DNA of 64,000 nt from Lachnospiraceae bacterium C6A11 (GCA_000702245.1 JNKY01000018.1:117760-181759); one strand, 5' to 3'. Shown: positions 52,393 through 61,264, counted from the stretch's first letter. The notes: a model not told the origin generated them from the sequence alone. A program made the numbers and translations.

Positions 52393-53823
52393 TTACTCCT
52401 CTTCAGCGCTTTCCTCAGTCACATCTTCTATCGTAAAGGTTCTGAGGGTATCAGCGTTCACGTCTGTAAGTGTTACGATACGTGTTGCCTGGCGCGAGAT
52501 GCAGCGCTCCATATAATTGCGGACCTCTCTGGCATTTGCGAAGTTGTCGTCATGGTTAAGGGCCTTGTCAACAAGGTACTCCTTGACGTATTTCTTAGCC
52601 TTGTCATCCGGCTCGTATTCCTGGCGCTTGCACATTGAGAGGAATATCTCGTAAAGCTCCTCGCCTGTGTAATCCTGGAAGAAGATGTATTTGTTGAAGC
52701 GTGACTCAAGTCCCGGATTGGACTCGATGAACTCCTGCATAAGCTCAGTGTAACCTGCAACGATAACGATCAGGTCGTCTCTGTCATCCTCCATCCTCTT
52801 AAGAAGCGTGTCGACTGCCTCCTGGCCAAAGTCCTTACCGTCCTTGTGAGCTGTGAGCGTATATGCCTCATCGATGAAGAGCACGCCGCCCAGTGCGCTG
52901 TCAATAACCTCTGAGGTCTTCGTAGCGGTCTGGCCGATATAGCCGACAACAAGATCCGAACGGTCAACCTCAACAAGCTGGCCTGTCCTTACGACGCCCA
53001 GCTTATGATATATTTTCGCAAGCAGTCTGGCCACTGTGGTCTTGCCGGTTCCCGGATTACCCGAAAATACAAGATGCAGCGACAGCTCCGGCTGCTTCAT
53101 CTCATGCTCCTCGCGAAGCTTCTTGACCTTGACGAGATTAATGATATTTGTCAGGTCCTGCTTAACAGCCTTGAGCCCCACAAGAGCGTTAAGCTGCTCC
53201 ATCAGCTCCTCTAAGGTTGTCTCGTCCTCCGGCTCGGTAACCTTTACGGTATTTTCCTTCTTCGGAGTAACATCGACCTTCTTCATCATATCGCTGTCCT
53301 GCTTAGGCTCGATGATCTCGCCCGGCTTGCCTGAATTGTAAAGTCCGTACTGCTTTATGTAGTTTACAAGTGTAAGTGAATAATTAGAAAGATTTGCAAG
53401 CTTGGTAACTGATGATTTCTTCGCGATGTATTCGCGGCCCAGCTCGCTGAAGGCCTCAACTATGAAACGTGAAACTGTCAGGCCCTTCATGGTCCTTCTC
53501 ATTCCGCCATCCAGCTCAGCCTTGACAAAATACGTCAGAGATCTCGGAACGGAATTGATAAAATCGCCCTTCATGCAGTAATCATAGCGCAGTGAAACAA
53601 ACTGCTCCTTTGTAAGCGGCATGTTGAAGAACTGTGTTATAAGCACGATCTCATCGGTCGGATTGCCGTCAACCTCATACAAAAAGCAGATAAGCTTGAT
53701 AAAATCAAACTTGAGCATATCACGAAGCGTCATGCCCGTATCGGCAAGATAGCCTCTGTTTGTAACCGTATCCGAATATTTGAACGCCTCCTGAAGCGTC
53801 AGCTTTAACGTAGCATCAGACAT
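52393..53823 (-). CDS. CbxX/CfxQ (EccA-like) AAA+ ATPase
   Basis: 476 residues. A helical N-terminal region (about 1-190) precedes an AAA+ domain of the CbxX/CfxQ/SpoVK family (about 205-470): LNALVGLKAVKQDL start, Walker A GNPGTGKTTVARLLA (about 256-263), VEVDRSDLVVGYIGQT pore loop, Walker B GGVLFIDEAYTL (about 310), sensor 1 IVIVAGY and the arginine finger region NPGLESRF. Members act as remodelling ATPases (RuBisCO activase CbbX, EccA of type VII secretion). No CO2-fixation or type VII secretion gene is in the window, so its client is unknown. It starts behind AGGGAAG. It is 525 bp from the divergent XRE-LytTR regulator. Confidence 0.9.
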   Translation of the reverse strand: MSDATLKLTLQEAFKYSDTVTNRGYLADTGMTLRDMLKFDFIKLICFLYEVDGNPTDEIVLITQFFNMPLTKEQFVSLRYDYCMKGDFINSVPRSLTYFVKAELDGGMRRTMKGLTVSRFIVEAFSELGREYIAKKSSVTKLANLSNYSLTLVNYIKQYGLYNSGKPGEIIEPKQDSDMMKKVDVTPKKENTVKVTEPEDETTLEELMEQLNALVGLKAVKQDLTNIINLVKVKKLREEHEMKQPELSLHLVFSGNPGTGKTTVARLLAKIYHKLGVVRTGQLVEVDRSDLVVGYIGQTATKTSEVIDSALGGVLFIDEAYTLTAHKDGKDFGQEAVDTLLKRMEDDRDDLIVIVAGYTELMQEFIESNPGLESRFNKYIFFQDYTGEELYEIFLSMCKRQEYEPDDKAKKYVKEYLVDKALNHDDNFANAREVRNYMERCISRQATRIVTLTDVNADTLRTFTIEDVTEESAEEE

Positions 53824-54349
53824 TTTTTCTTCCCTTTCCTACGAAGCTCTTTCTCCGTATCGTAAAGCCACATTTTATAATAACATATAATGTCTGATTA
53901 TGCACGAAAATAATATTGCTTCAATCACCTGAACAAGTAACCGTAACGGCGTCTCATTTCCATAACTGTATCTATGACTCTGCTTTTTATCTCATCGCTG
54001 TAAAAGTCAGCAGAATCAACTATATTTTATACATCATTATAGGAATGAAGGGGAGGACCGAAGCGAAAGCAGAAAAAATACTCGTCCAAATCATTTAAGT
54101 GCCATATTGAAATATAATCCCCCTATATAATCTCCTTATGGTCAAAAAACAAACCGACCAGTAAACCCTCCTATATTTGCCCGGTCTTCCCCTATATACC
54201 TAGCATTTTAATATTATTAGGTTCAGAACTCCATAGCCCCCGGGAATGAGCGGTCGAAAGTTTAACTATTAGTAAACATTTGTACTGAGATAAGTCGAAA
54301 ATCCGCGCCTCTTATATCATTTTTCAAAATTATATGAGGAGGATTTACC
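53824..54349. other. Divergent regulatory region with three C-rich TATAT motifs
   Basis: 526 bp between the AAA ATPase gene and the XRE-LytTR gene. A C-rich/TATAT motif appears three times on the plus strand: CCCCTATATA at 54120-54129, CCCTCCTATATT at 54166-54177, and CCCCTATATA at 54189-54198. No convincing -35/-10 pair was found on either strand. A 60-codon plus frame at 53916-54098 lacks a ribosome binding site and I do not call it. Confidence 0.5.
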
Positions 54350-55072
54350 GTGAACAAAAATGTAACAAATGCTCCGCAACACCAAGTAACACCGTCGGAG
54401 AAAGATCAGCTGTCGATCGGTGCCCGGATAAGAAGGAGGCGTATGGATCTAAAGATCAAACAGAAGGCTCTCGCAGACGAGCTACACATCTCACGCTCTT
54501 ACATGAACAGGATTGAGAAGGGAAGCGCCTTCCCCAGCTACGATATCCTGCAAAATATCGTTCACAGGCTGGATGTCTCGTACGATTATATTCTGGGCGG
54601 CATGTCGCCAAGTAACTCGAACACATCAAATTCACCAAACACATCAAATGCAACAACTGCCTCGAACGTAGCAAATGCATCAATTATACCGAATACAGCA
54701 TACACAGCCTCACATAGTAATGCCGGTTGTTCAAAAAGCATCACCGTGTCATCAGACGAAGGAACTATTCAGATCTCCGAAAATGATATCGTCATGCTTG
54801 AGTCAGCCGGAAAAACCGTTATCATACAAACTACAAACTGTGCATATCTCAGCAGAACTCCACTCAAAGAATATAATGATCTACTAAGCCCGTCGCTCTT
54901 TTTCGAAACCCACCGTGGCTACCTTGTAAATATGAATTACGTAACCGGGATCGACGACCATTATTCTTACGTCATCTTAAATAACGGCAACTGCAGAGCC
55001 GCCCTTTCAAGGCGCAGGCGGAAGGCTTTTCTTGATGCGTACTCAAAGTATGTGAATTATACCGAACAATAA
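54350..55072 (+). CDS. XRE-LytTR fusion transcriptional regulator
   Basis: 240 residues. An XRE helix-turn-helix (about 22-82: IGARIRRRRMDLKIKQKALADELHISRSYMNRIEKG in parts) is joined by an Asn/Ser/Thr-rich linker (about 85-130) to a LytTR DNA-binding domain (about 133-236, with FFETHRGYLVNMNYVTGI, the usual HR-x-Y-L-V-N signature). LytTR usually follows a receiver domain; here a second DNA-binding domain takes that place, so it could bind two different sites at once. The start is GTG 54350 behind GAGGAGG. It is monocistronic. Targets are unknown, but upstream C-rich/TATAT repeats are candidates for autoregulation. Confidence 0.92.
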   Translation: MNKNVTNAPQHQVTPSEKDQLSIGARIRRRRMDLKIKQKALADELHISRSYMNRIEKGSAFPSYDILQNIVHRLDVSYDYILGGMSPSNSNTSNSPNTSNATTASNVANASIIPNTAYTASHSNAGCSKSITVSSDEGTIQISENDIVMLESAGKTVIIQTTNCAYLSRTPLKEYNDLLSPSLFFETHRGYLVNMNYVTGIDDHYSYVILNNGNCRAALSRRRRKAFLDAYSKYVNYTEQ

Positions 55073-55078
55073 CAAAAA

Positions 55079-55117
55079 AGCAGCGCATCCATCGTAAATC
55101 ACGACCGATACGCTGCT
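55079..55117 (+). terminator. Terminator of the XRE-LytTR gene
   Basis: AGCAGCG (55079-55085) pairs with CGCTGCT (55111-55117), with further ATC/GAT pairing inside, preceded by A6 and followed by AATTTTTTA. It may also serve the convergent aquaporin gene. Confidence 0.8.
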
Positions 55118-55157
55118 AATTTTTTATATCTTATATGCAGAAACGCTTTCCGTATTT

Positions 55158-55290
55158 CTCTGCTTTTTTGTCGTCTGACTCAAGCACTTTTTCTACGTCT
55201 TTACTCTGCCTTCTTGTCGTCTGACTCAAGCGCTTTTTCTACGTCTTACTCTGCCTTCTTATCGTCTGACTCAAGCACCTTGTAAACGCC
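55158..55290. repeat. Triplicated 3' end of the aquaporin gene
   Basis: Three tandem units start at 55158, 55204 and 55249 (periods 46 and 45 bp). The last one is the true end of the aquaporin gene, coding VLESDDKKAE-stop. The two downstream units code nearly the same tail (DVEKALESDDKKAE and DVEKVLESDDKKAE) after the stop. The extra base between them shifts frame. They look like slippage or duplication copies. Confidence 0.85.
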
Positions 55291-55944
55291 TGCTGCAAGA
55301 GCTGCGCCAACAAGCGGAGCTACGATGAATACCCATACATCCTCGATAGGTGATGAGTTTCCGTCGATTGCTGCTACGATAGCAGGTCCGAGACTTCTTG
55401 CAGGATTTACAGATGTTCCTGTGAAGCCGATTCCGAGAATATGAACCAGCACAAGTGTGAAGCCTATAACAACTCCGCCAAATGAACCATGTGACTGCTT
55501 TGGTGATGTTACGCCGAGAATGACAAATACGAAGATAAATGTGAGGAGAACCTCAACGATGAGTCCTGCTCCGATACTGTCATTTACGCCGCCGAGACCG
55601 TTTGATCCATAGCCGCCTGTAAGGTCAGGCTTGTCGCTCATATGGAAGATAAGTGAAAGAACGCCTGCACCTGCAAATGCGCCGCAGCACTGTGCAACAA
55701 CATATCCGCAGAAATCCTTCGCGTTCATCCTTCCGCTGAGAAGGCATCCAAGCGAAACAGCCGGATTGATATGGCAGCCTGAAATATTTCCGACAGCGTA
55801 AGCCATTCCGACGATGGTAAGTCCAAATGCGAGTGCGGTCAGAAGATATCCGTCCCAAGCCTGACAGCCTGTCAGCATAGCGGTTCCGCATCCGATAAGG
55901 ACCAGTGTAAAAGCGCCGATGAATTCAGCAATGTACTTTTTCAT
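55246..55944 (-). CDS. Aquaporin/MIP family channel, AqpZ-like
   Basis: 232 residues with six membrane helices and two half-helices. Both NPA boxes are present: GCHINPAVSLG and TSVNPARSLGPA. The second NPA is followed by Arg of the selectivity filter, and the length and the FGLTIVGMAYAVGNISG stretch favour a water channel over a glycerol facilitator (GlpF would have a longer loop and an Asp after NPAR). AAAGGAGG lies just upstream of the ATG. The C-terminal tail (VLESDDKKAE) is short and charged. Its DNA is duplicated downstream. The gene diverges from a small lipoprotein gene. Confidence 0.92.
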   Translation of the reverse strand: MKKYIAEFIGAFTLVLIGCGTAMLTGCQAWDGYLLTALAFGLTIVGMAYAVGNISGCHINPAVSLGCLLSGRMNAKDFCGYVVAQCCGAFAGAGVLSLIFHMSDKPDLTGGYGSNGLGGVNDSIGAGLIVEVLLTFIFVFVILGVTSPKQSHGSFGGVVIGFTLVLVHILGIGFTGTSVNPARSLGPAIVAAIDGNSSPIEDVWVFIVAPLVGAALAAGVYKVLESDDKKAE

Positions 55945-56301
55945 TTTAACCTCCTTTTTCCCCTGGGAGCCGCCTGATCTGCGGTCTTGAAATATCGAAA
56001 AGCCATGACATAGGCCGCTGCAGCCCCAAATCTTTTCCTACAATAACTAATATACTTTTTTAGGTTACATAATGCAATTGTTTTTTTGTGCAAAAAAGCG
56101 TATTTTCAGTATTATTTCCCCAATTTCTTTGCAATGAGCCTAAATTCTACAATTTTAAAAATATTTCTTTAAAAATGCAGTAATTAAGAATATAATACAG
56201 CTACTAACAGAACATTCAACTTTATTATATAAAGTTGCAAAACTATTATTGCATATCAGATGTTTTATTGCCGTGAATAATCGGCAGATCGGAGGCAAAT
56301 A
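55945..56301. other. Divergent intergenic region, aquaporin / small lipoprotein
   Basis: 357 bp without a gene. The right half has a predicted plus-strand promoter (56168-56196) and, in the leader, a 21-bp palindromic hairpin CAACTTTAT/ATAAAGTTG (56217-56237). The left half is AT-rich; I see no promoter for the aquaporin gene there that I would defend. Confidence 0.6.
56168..56196 (+). promoter_or_regulatory. Predicted promoter of the small lipoprotein gene
   Basis: TTTAAA (56168-56173, 4/6 match) and consensus TATAAT (56191-56196) are 17 bp apart. The predicted leader is about 100 nt and contains the 9-bp stem palindrome at 56217-56237, which could be an operator or an RNA hairpin. Confidence 0.55.
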
Positions 56302-56523
56302 ATGAAGCACGAAAAGAAGAAGCTTACCTGCGGCATAGCTGCAGCACTTATGATCGGAACAATGGCTTTTTCACTCACCGGATGCGGTGGAGATAATAAG
56401 AAAAGCAAGGAAGAGCAGGCTCTTCAGCAGGGACTCAACCTTGAGGACAAGGCCCGTGAGCAGATGAGCGAATATAACAGCACCTTCCAGAATGCTGACG
56501 ACCTGATGACGATCGAGCACTAA
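56302..56523 (+). CDS. Small lipoprotein
   Basis: 73 residues, not of a family I recognise. The signal peptide (basic HEKKK, then a hydrophobic core) ends in the lipobox SLTGC with Cys28. The mature part is a short charged, helical-looking peptide of about 45 residues (LEDKAREQMSEYN). GGAGG precedes the ATG at seven bases. It is 97 bp upstream of the antiporter gene on the same strand, and no terminator lies between, so the two are probably co-transcribed. It could be a small partner of the antiporter, by position only. Confidence 0.8.
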   Translation: MKHEKKKLTCGIAAALMIGTMAFSLTGCGGDNKKSKEEQALQQGLNLEDKAREQMSEYNSTFQNADDLMTIEH

Positions 56524-56620
56524 TAAGATTTACTTGAAAAAACTAATAACATTATGTATTATGATGTGGCGTTAACCGGAACCGGTTGATGCTAGTATAA
56601 ATTGAAAGAAGGACTTGAAA

Positions 56621-57802
56621 ATGGATAAGCTTGAAGTTCTGCGCGAACTGGCTATCATAATCATATTTGCAAAAGGCTTCGGCCTGCTTGCCAGAAAGGT
56701 TAAGGCACCTCAGGTAGCCGGCGAGATCATTGCCGGCCTTCTTATCGGGCCGAGCGTCCTCGGACTAGTTGACACTTCCGATTTCCTGTCGGCCTTCGCC
56801 GAGATCGGCGTAATACTTCTGATGTTTACGGCCGGACTTGAGACCGACCTGACCGAGCTGAAGAAGACCGGTATCAAAGCGACCATTATCGCGTGTGCAG
56901 GCGTATTTATCCCGCTGATCTGCGGAACGCTGCTCTACATGGGCTTCTACGGCCCGCAGAAGATCGGCTCGGAAGGCTTCTACAAGGCTGTATTTATCGG
57001 AACGATCCTGACTGCGACTTCGGTTAGTATCACCGTTCAAACGCTCCGCGAGCTCGGCAAGCTTTCGAATGAGGTTGGCCAGACCATCATGAGCGCAGCG
57101 ATCATCGATGACGTTATCGGCATCATCGTGCTGACCGTCGTTATCGGACTGAAGAATCCGGAGAGCAAGACCGGAACCGTTGTGCTCTACACCGCGCTCT
57201 TCTTCATCTTCGCAGTCGTTGTCGGCATCATCGTTTACAAGCTTTTCAAGCTTTATGACAGCAAATACCCGCACACAAGGCGTATTCCGATCCTCGGACT
57301 TGCGCTGGCTTTCGGACTTTCGTATATCGCTCAGAAATATTTTGACGTTGCCGATATCACCGGCGCATACATCGCAGGTGTTATCCTCTGCCAGCTGCGC
57401 GACTCGGAATACATCTCCGAGAAGATGGATATCAATTCCTACATGCTCTTCGGCCCGGTATTCTTCTGCAGTATCGGCCTCCAGACGGACATGAAAAATA
57501 TAGATACGACAATCATAGTTTTCTCACTCTGTTTCGTGGCGGTGGGACTGATTTCAAAGATAATCGGCTGCGGCTTTGCATCAAGACTTTGCGGTTATCG
57601 CGGACATGATACACTCAAGATCGGAGTCGGAATGATGACACGAGGCGAGGTTGCGCTTATCGTCGCTCAGCGAGGACTCTCCGTCGGAATGCTGGATCAC
57701 CGGTATTTCACAGCGGTAATCCTGCTGATCATCATCAGCTCGATCATCACGCCGCTGCTGCTGAAATACTTGTATTCTAAAGACGATAAAGTAAAAATAT
57801 AA
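56621..57802 (+). CDS. CPA2-family cation/proton antiporter
   Basis: 393 residues with about 12-13 membrane helices. Features of the Na+/H+ exchanger (KefB/GerN/NapA) family are visible: VAGEIIAGLLIGPSVLG in the first helices, MFTAGLETDL, TATSVSITVQTLRE, and the two-Asp motif SAAIIDDVIGIIVL that binds the ion. There is no C-terminal TrkA-N domain, so it resembles GerN/NapA rather than KefB. It should exchange Na+ or K+ for protons across the membrane. ATG 56621 is preferred over TTG 56615, as AAGGA lies seven bases before the ATG. It ends in a terminator and is likely in one operon with the small lipoprotein. Confidence 0.93.
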   Translation: MDKLEVLRELAIIIIFAKGFGLLARKVKAPQVAGEIIAGLLIGPSVLGLVDTSDFLSAFAEIGVILLMFTAGLETDLTELKKTGIKATIIACAGVFIPLICGTLLYMGFYGPQKIGSEGFYKAVFIGTILTATSVSITVQTLRELGKLSNEVGQTIMSAAIIDDVIGIIVLTVVIGLKNPESKTGTVVLYTALFFIFAVVVGIIVYKLFKLYDSKYPHTRRIPILGLALAFGLSYIAQKYFDVADITGAYIAGVILCQLRDSEYISEKMDINSYMLFGPVFFCSIGLQTDMKNIDTTIIVFSLCFVAVGLISKIIGCGFASRLCGYRGHDTLKIGVGMMTRGEVALIVAQRGLSVGMLDHRYFTAVILLIIISSIITPLLLKYLYSKDDKVKI

Positions 57803-57811
57803 AAAGGGATG

Positions 57812-57838
57812 AAGGGACTGCCGGGGAAGCAGTCCCTT
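57812..57838 (+). terminator. Terminator of the antiporter gene
   Basis: A perfect 10-bp stem (57812-57821 with 57829-57838) with a 7-base loop is followed by CTTTTG, 9 bp past the stop codon. Confidence 0.88.
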
Positions 57839-57947
57839 CTTTTGAAAAAGTATGAAAAATGTGAAGGTTGGGCTAATTTAGTAAGGTTTGATCACCTCTT
57901 TCTATGCTGATAAATATGTTGTTATCTCTGTTTGTTTTGTGAGTGAT

Positions 57948-58628
57948 CTATAATTCGTCAGCTCTGACCACTGGACGGTTCAGGCTCACTTCCAGGTTAC
58001 CGTTCCGCTCTCTTATCTCGTCCATAAGAGCCTTCACGGACTCACCCTTCTTCAGATTCACTCTGTAATGCAGCTTGTACATGCTGCCCATATTGGTTGT
58101 CTTAACCTCTTCTACGGTGTATTTTGCAAAATATCTTGCAAATATATCTTCAAACTTTCCTTCGAAATCAAGATCCTCAGGAACCGTTATTTTCAGTATT
58201 CTGTCCTCCTCCGACTTTCCGCCGAAATTCACGACATTCAGGAGCAGGTTCACCAAGCTGATAACTATCGCGAAGAATGCAGCCACTCCGAGGTAGCCCA
58301 TTCCGGTTGCAAGTCCGACTGCCATCGCAAGGAAGATACTTACAATCTCCTGGCCTTTGCCCGGAGCCGATCTGAAGCGTACCAGGCTGAATGCTCCGGC
58401 GACTGCAACGCCGGCACCTATATTTCCGTTTACCAGCATGATGACCATCTGAACAGTTGCGGGCAGGAGGGCTATCGTTATCACGAAGCTTTTTGAATAA
58501 CTGTTTTTGATCATATACATGATCGCTATGAAAAGTCCGATCAGCAGAGAACAGAGCGTGGCCTCTATAAACGCTTCTCCGGTGAAGGTTCCGTTTGTCA
58601 GTATTGTTCCAAATAATTTATCCAGCAT
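57948..58628 (-). CDS. DUF4956 membrane protein
   Basis: 226 residues. About four helices (about 20-140) include the conserved segment GAFSLVRFRSAPGKGQEIVSIF, which marks DUF4956, and a cytoplasmic C-terminal domain (about 150-226) follows. Function is unknown, but genes of this family sit next to VTC-domain genes in many bacteria. ATG 58628 is chosen, as GGAGAGGTGG lies upstream; it overlaps the VTC gene stop by 11 bp, so the two are co-translated. I infer that it is the membrane partner of the VTC protein, possibly for polyphosphate. Confidence 0.9.
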   Translation of the reverse strand: MLDKLFGTILTNGTFTGEAFIEATLCSLLIGLFIAIMYMIKNSYSKSFVITIALLPATVQMVIMLVNGNIGAGVAVAGAFSLVRFRSAPGKGQEIVSIFLAMAVGLATGMGYLGVAAFFAIVISLVNLLLNVVNFGGKSEEDRILKITVPEDLDFEGKFEDIFARYFAKYTVEEVKTTNMGSMYKLHYRVNLKKGESVKALMDEIRERNGNLEVSLNRPVVRADEL

Positions 58629-59502
58629 ATGCCACCTCTCCTTTCTCGCTTGAATAGCCGAAGCCCGGTACAACTCTTGTTCTTCTTTCTGCTGCTATTT
58701 GCATCATATCTACATATCCTCTTCCGTATTTTGAAAATGAAACCGGGTAAATCCTCAGTTCACTGAATATTCTTGCTAATTTTATCGGCATCGCGCCGGC
58801 GATCTTCAGCTCCATCAGCCTCTGGTTCGGCTTCAGGATGTCTGTTCCTACGTTGCCGTATCTCAGGTCGAGCCTGTCGGTTCTGTAACGGATGTTTCTG
58901 TCAAATGTGATCCTCAGCTCCGGATCCTCCGTGCCGAACATCGCGATCCTGTCGTAGGATATCGCCATCATCGGCTGCAGGTTTTTGTAGTAGTCGCGCA
59001 TGCTGTCGATCTCGCGCCGGATCTGGTGATTAACTATTTTTTCTTTATCCTTCGGATTCTTGTGATCCCTGGCTGTTATTGATTCTTTTTCCGGATGATT
59101 GATTTTATCATCCGTTCTATTATTATTCATTCGGTCGGTTTCACTCATATTATTGTCGATGCTTTGATTCAGATAATCAAGCGCATCAGCGTATTTCATA
59201 TCTATACGGCGCTTGTAAACGACGCCGTCGTATTTCTTCTTGATCTCTACAAATGCCGGCGACTCTTTGGTCGGCGTTCCGTAAGACCTAAGTCTCAATT
59301 TCTCTTTGTAGAGCGGCTTGTCGAGCGAGGTTCTTATCAATCTGTAGTCAGGTGTGTCGTAGTAGATATTGAGTATTGAAGACTCGCCGTATCTGTCGAC
59401 CTCTGCCATGCCCTTAAGTCTCTCCCTGAGGCGCCTGTACGTCGTCTCGTCTAAGAGGTATTTGACTTCTATTCTTTTAAATATCTCCTGGAAATTGCTC
59501 AT
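58618..59502 (-). CDS. VTC-domain polyphosphate polymerase-like protein
   Basis: 294 residues. The VTC tunnel fold is recognised by basic and acidic residues on its strands: RIEVKYLLDE near the start, LNIYYDTPDYRLI, YKEKLRLRSYG, FVEIKKKYDGVVYKRR, RITFDRNIRYR and LMELKI. In yeast Vtc4 these bind ATP and polyphosphate. An insert of about 45 residues (about 118-160, Asn/Asp/Lys-rich) splits the domain and looks disordered. ATG 59502 is chosen, with AAGGAG eight bases upstream. It is the first gene of a pair with DUF4956. Polyphosphate synthesis is inferred from the family; bacterial members are often linked to CotH kinases, which are not seen here. Confidence 0.9.
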   Translation of the reverse strand: MSNFQEIFKRIEVKYLLDETTYRRLRERLKGMAEVDRYGESSILNIYYDTPDYRLIRTSLDKPLYKEKLRLRSYGTPTKESPAFVEIKKKYDGVVYKRRIDMKYADALDYLNQSIDNNMSETDRMNNNRTDDKINHPEKESITARDHKNPKDKEKIVNHQIRREIDSMRDYYKNLQPMMAISYDRIAMFGTEDPELRITFDRNIRYRTDRLDLRYGNVGTDILKPNQRLMELKIAGAMPIKLARIFSELRIYPVSFSKYGRGYVDMMQIAAERRTRVVPGFGYSSEKGEVAYAG

Positions 59503-59760
59503 ATCCACCACTCCTTACCTGAATCGCTGCGGGGCTTTTCTTGTATCATTTCTCTTGCATTGAATGATCTGGTTTTCCTTGTGCATCCGAGTTTGACTTT
59601 CTCTTGCATTGAATGTTTGTCTCTCGGACCTCTCTTGCATCCCCTGAGGTTTTCCCTGCTGTTTTCCTTGTGATGAGCTCATGATACGGTATAAAACTGA
59701 AACGAAACTGAAAAGTAAAAAAGTTTTTTTCAGGCTTTGTTGCTGCTCTGTTATTCATCA
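59503..59760. other. Intergenic region with degenerate direct repeats
   Basis: 258 bp between the DUF2130 gene and the VTC gene. TTTCTCTTGCATTGAATG occurs exactly at 59549-59566 and 59598-59615 (49-bp period), with a partial third copy (CTCTCTTGCAT) near 59630. No gene or strong promoter is supported. Confidence 0.6.
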
Positions 59761-61038
59761 TCAATCATTCTTATCGTTCTTTAGTTCCCTGAACTTCGCT
59801 TCCATCGTCGGATTGTTCTTCGTCAGCTTTTTGACCGTCAGGTCGGTAGCTTTATTATTTGCAAGGCGGAGATTATTTTCGGACGAAAGGAGCGCCTCCT
59901 TGGTCTTCTCAAGGTATTTTATAGTCTTATCGATATCCTCAATCGCCTCATTGAACTTCTTGCTCGCCAACTCGTAGTTTCTTGCAAAGCCCTGCTTGAA
60001 CGCTTCCAGATCTTCTTCAAAATGCGTTATATCCATATTCTGATTGCGAACCATCGCCAGCTCATGCTGATACTGGATAGACTTTCTCGCCGCATCCCTC
60101 AGAAGCGTAATCATCTGAATGAAGAACTGCGGACGGATTACGTACATCTTTGGGTATTTGTATGAAACGTCAACGATACCTGTATTGTATAGCTCATTAT
60201 CGGCCTCCAGCATCGAAACAAGGATCGCATATTCGCATTTCTTCTCGTTACGATCCTTATCAAGCTCCTTGAGGAAGTCCTCGTTCTTATGCTTGGTCGC
60301 CGTCGTTTCGTTCTCATTCTTCATCTCAAACATGATTGAAATAAACTCGACGCCGTCCACCGATTCTCTGAAAATATAGTCACCCTTGCTGCCTGTCCGG
60401 GCATCATTGTCCTTTTCAAAATACGCATTCGGAAATGCGCTCATCCTGATCTTATTGAACTCAATCTCGCAGTGCTGCTCCAATGTCTCCCCGACCATCT
60501 TCGTCGACATCCTGGTCTTCAGATCCTTGTAGTAATTGATCTGAACATCCTTTTCACGCAGCTGATCCGAATACTCTTCCTTCATCTTCTGTGCATCTTC
60601 TTTATATCGATCCTCTTTTTCGCGGAAATCCTTCTCGACCCTAGAAACCGCTTCAGTTACTGCAAGTTTCTTATCACTTTCACTATTCTTAATCTGCGCC
60701 TCAAGCTCAACGATCTTACTGCTGCTCTCAGCAAGCTTCTTTTCCTTCTCTGCAGCCACTTCACTTACAGCCAGCTTCTTCTCGTTGTCAGCTTCCTTCA
60801 GTTTAGCCTTAAGCTTCTCTATTTCTGCGTCCTTCGATGAAATAATATCCTTATACTCACTTTCAGTCTTAGCCTTTACAAGCTCATCCTTGCTCTCCTG
60901 AGACTCCTCAAGATGCTTTTTATACTCTTCGATTTCCTTATGATATTCCTTATCACGAACCTGCTTTAATATCGCTGCATAGCCTGACTCATCAACCTGA
61001 AAAACCTCTCCACACTTTGGACATTTGATCTTCTGCAT
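59761..61038 (-). CDS. DUF2130 coiled-coil protein
   Basis: 425 residues. A short N-terminal CPKCGEVFQ half of a zinc knuckle is followed by a long coiled coil (about 25-185, rich in Lys/Glu) and the DUF2130 domain (about 190-350), which has a nuclease-like alternating pattern with [10 protein letters not shown] and [10 protein letters not shown]. The E-x-K in FEMKNE and the Asp in KGDY would suit a PD-(D/E)xK nuclease fold, but that is inference. A second helical part ends the protein. It is predicted cytoplasmic. GGAGGGGAG precedes the ATG. Single gene with a near-consensus promoter 103 bp upstream. Biological role unknown. Confidence 0.88.
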   Translation of the reverse strand: MQKIKCPKCGEVFQVDESGYAAILKQVRDKEYHKEIEEYKKHLEESQESKDELVKAKTESEYKDIISSKDAEIEKLKAKLKEADNEKKLAVSEVAAEKEKKLAESSSKIVELEAQIKNSESDKKLAVTEAVSRVEKDFREKEDRYKEDAQKMKEEYSDQLREKDVQINYYKDLKTRMSTKMVGETLEQHCEIEFNKIRMSAFPNAYFEKDNDARTGSKGDYIFRESVDGVEFISIMFEMKNENETTATKHKNEDFLKELDKDRNEKKCEYAILVSMLEADNELYNTGIVDVSYKYPKMYVIRPQFFIQMITLLRDAARKSIQYQHELAMVRNQNMDITHFEEDLEAFKQGFARNYELASKKFNEAIEDIDKTIKYLEKTKEALLSSENNLRLANNKATDLTVKKLTKNNPTMEAKFRELKNDKND

Positions 61039-61140
61039 TTTGCTCCCCTCCTATCAATACCTGTTCAATATTTATGGGGCTCAAACCCCTTCAAACGCTA
61101 CGTTTCTTTATGTATTTAAGCATAAATAATACCCTTCTTA

Positions 61141-61169
61141 ATTATACGCTTCTTGCTTAAATCGGTCAA
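61141..61169 (-). promoter_or_regulatory. Predicted promoter of the DUF2130 gene
   Basis: On the minus strand TTGACC (61164-61169) and TATAAT (61141-61146) are separated by 17 bp, with 5/6 and 6/6 consensus matches. The predicted leader is about 95 nt and contains a small GGGG/CCCC hairpin (61076-61089). Confidence 0.72.
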
Positions 61170-61225
61170 TTTAATAGGTTTTTTGTGTGAATAATATGGA
61201 CAAATAAATTAGTATATGAAAACTA

Positions 61226-61254
61226 TTGATTGCGCTTGTTTATGGTACTATAAT
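61226..61254 (+). promoter_or_regulatory. Predicted promoter of the HicB-like antitoxin gene
   Basis: TTGATT (61226-61231) and consensus TATAAT (61249-61254) are 17 bp apart, 35 bp upstream of the ATG. The -10 lies inside a tandem repeat that may be its operator. Confidence 0.72.
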
Positions 61255-61264
61255 ATGGTACTAT
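61241..61264 (+). promoter_or_regulatory. Operator-like tandem repeat across the -10 box
   Basis: TATGGTACTAT occurs at 61241-61251 and at 61254-61264, a 13-bp period, and each has a GTAC core. The repeat covers the -10 box of the HicB-like gene, so a bound antitoxin would block transcription. Confidence 0.6.

Noticed and set aside
53916..54098. 60-codon plus frame in the divergent control region
   Set aside because: No Shine-Dalgarno, no recognisable sequence, AT-rich.
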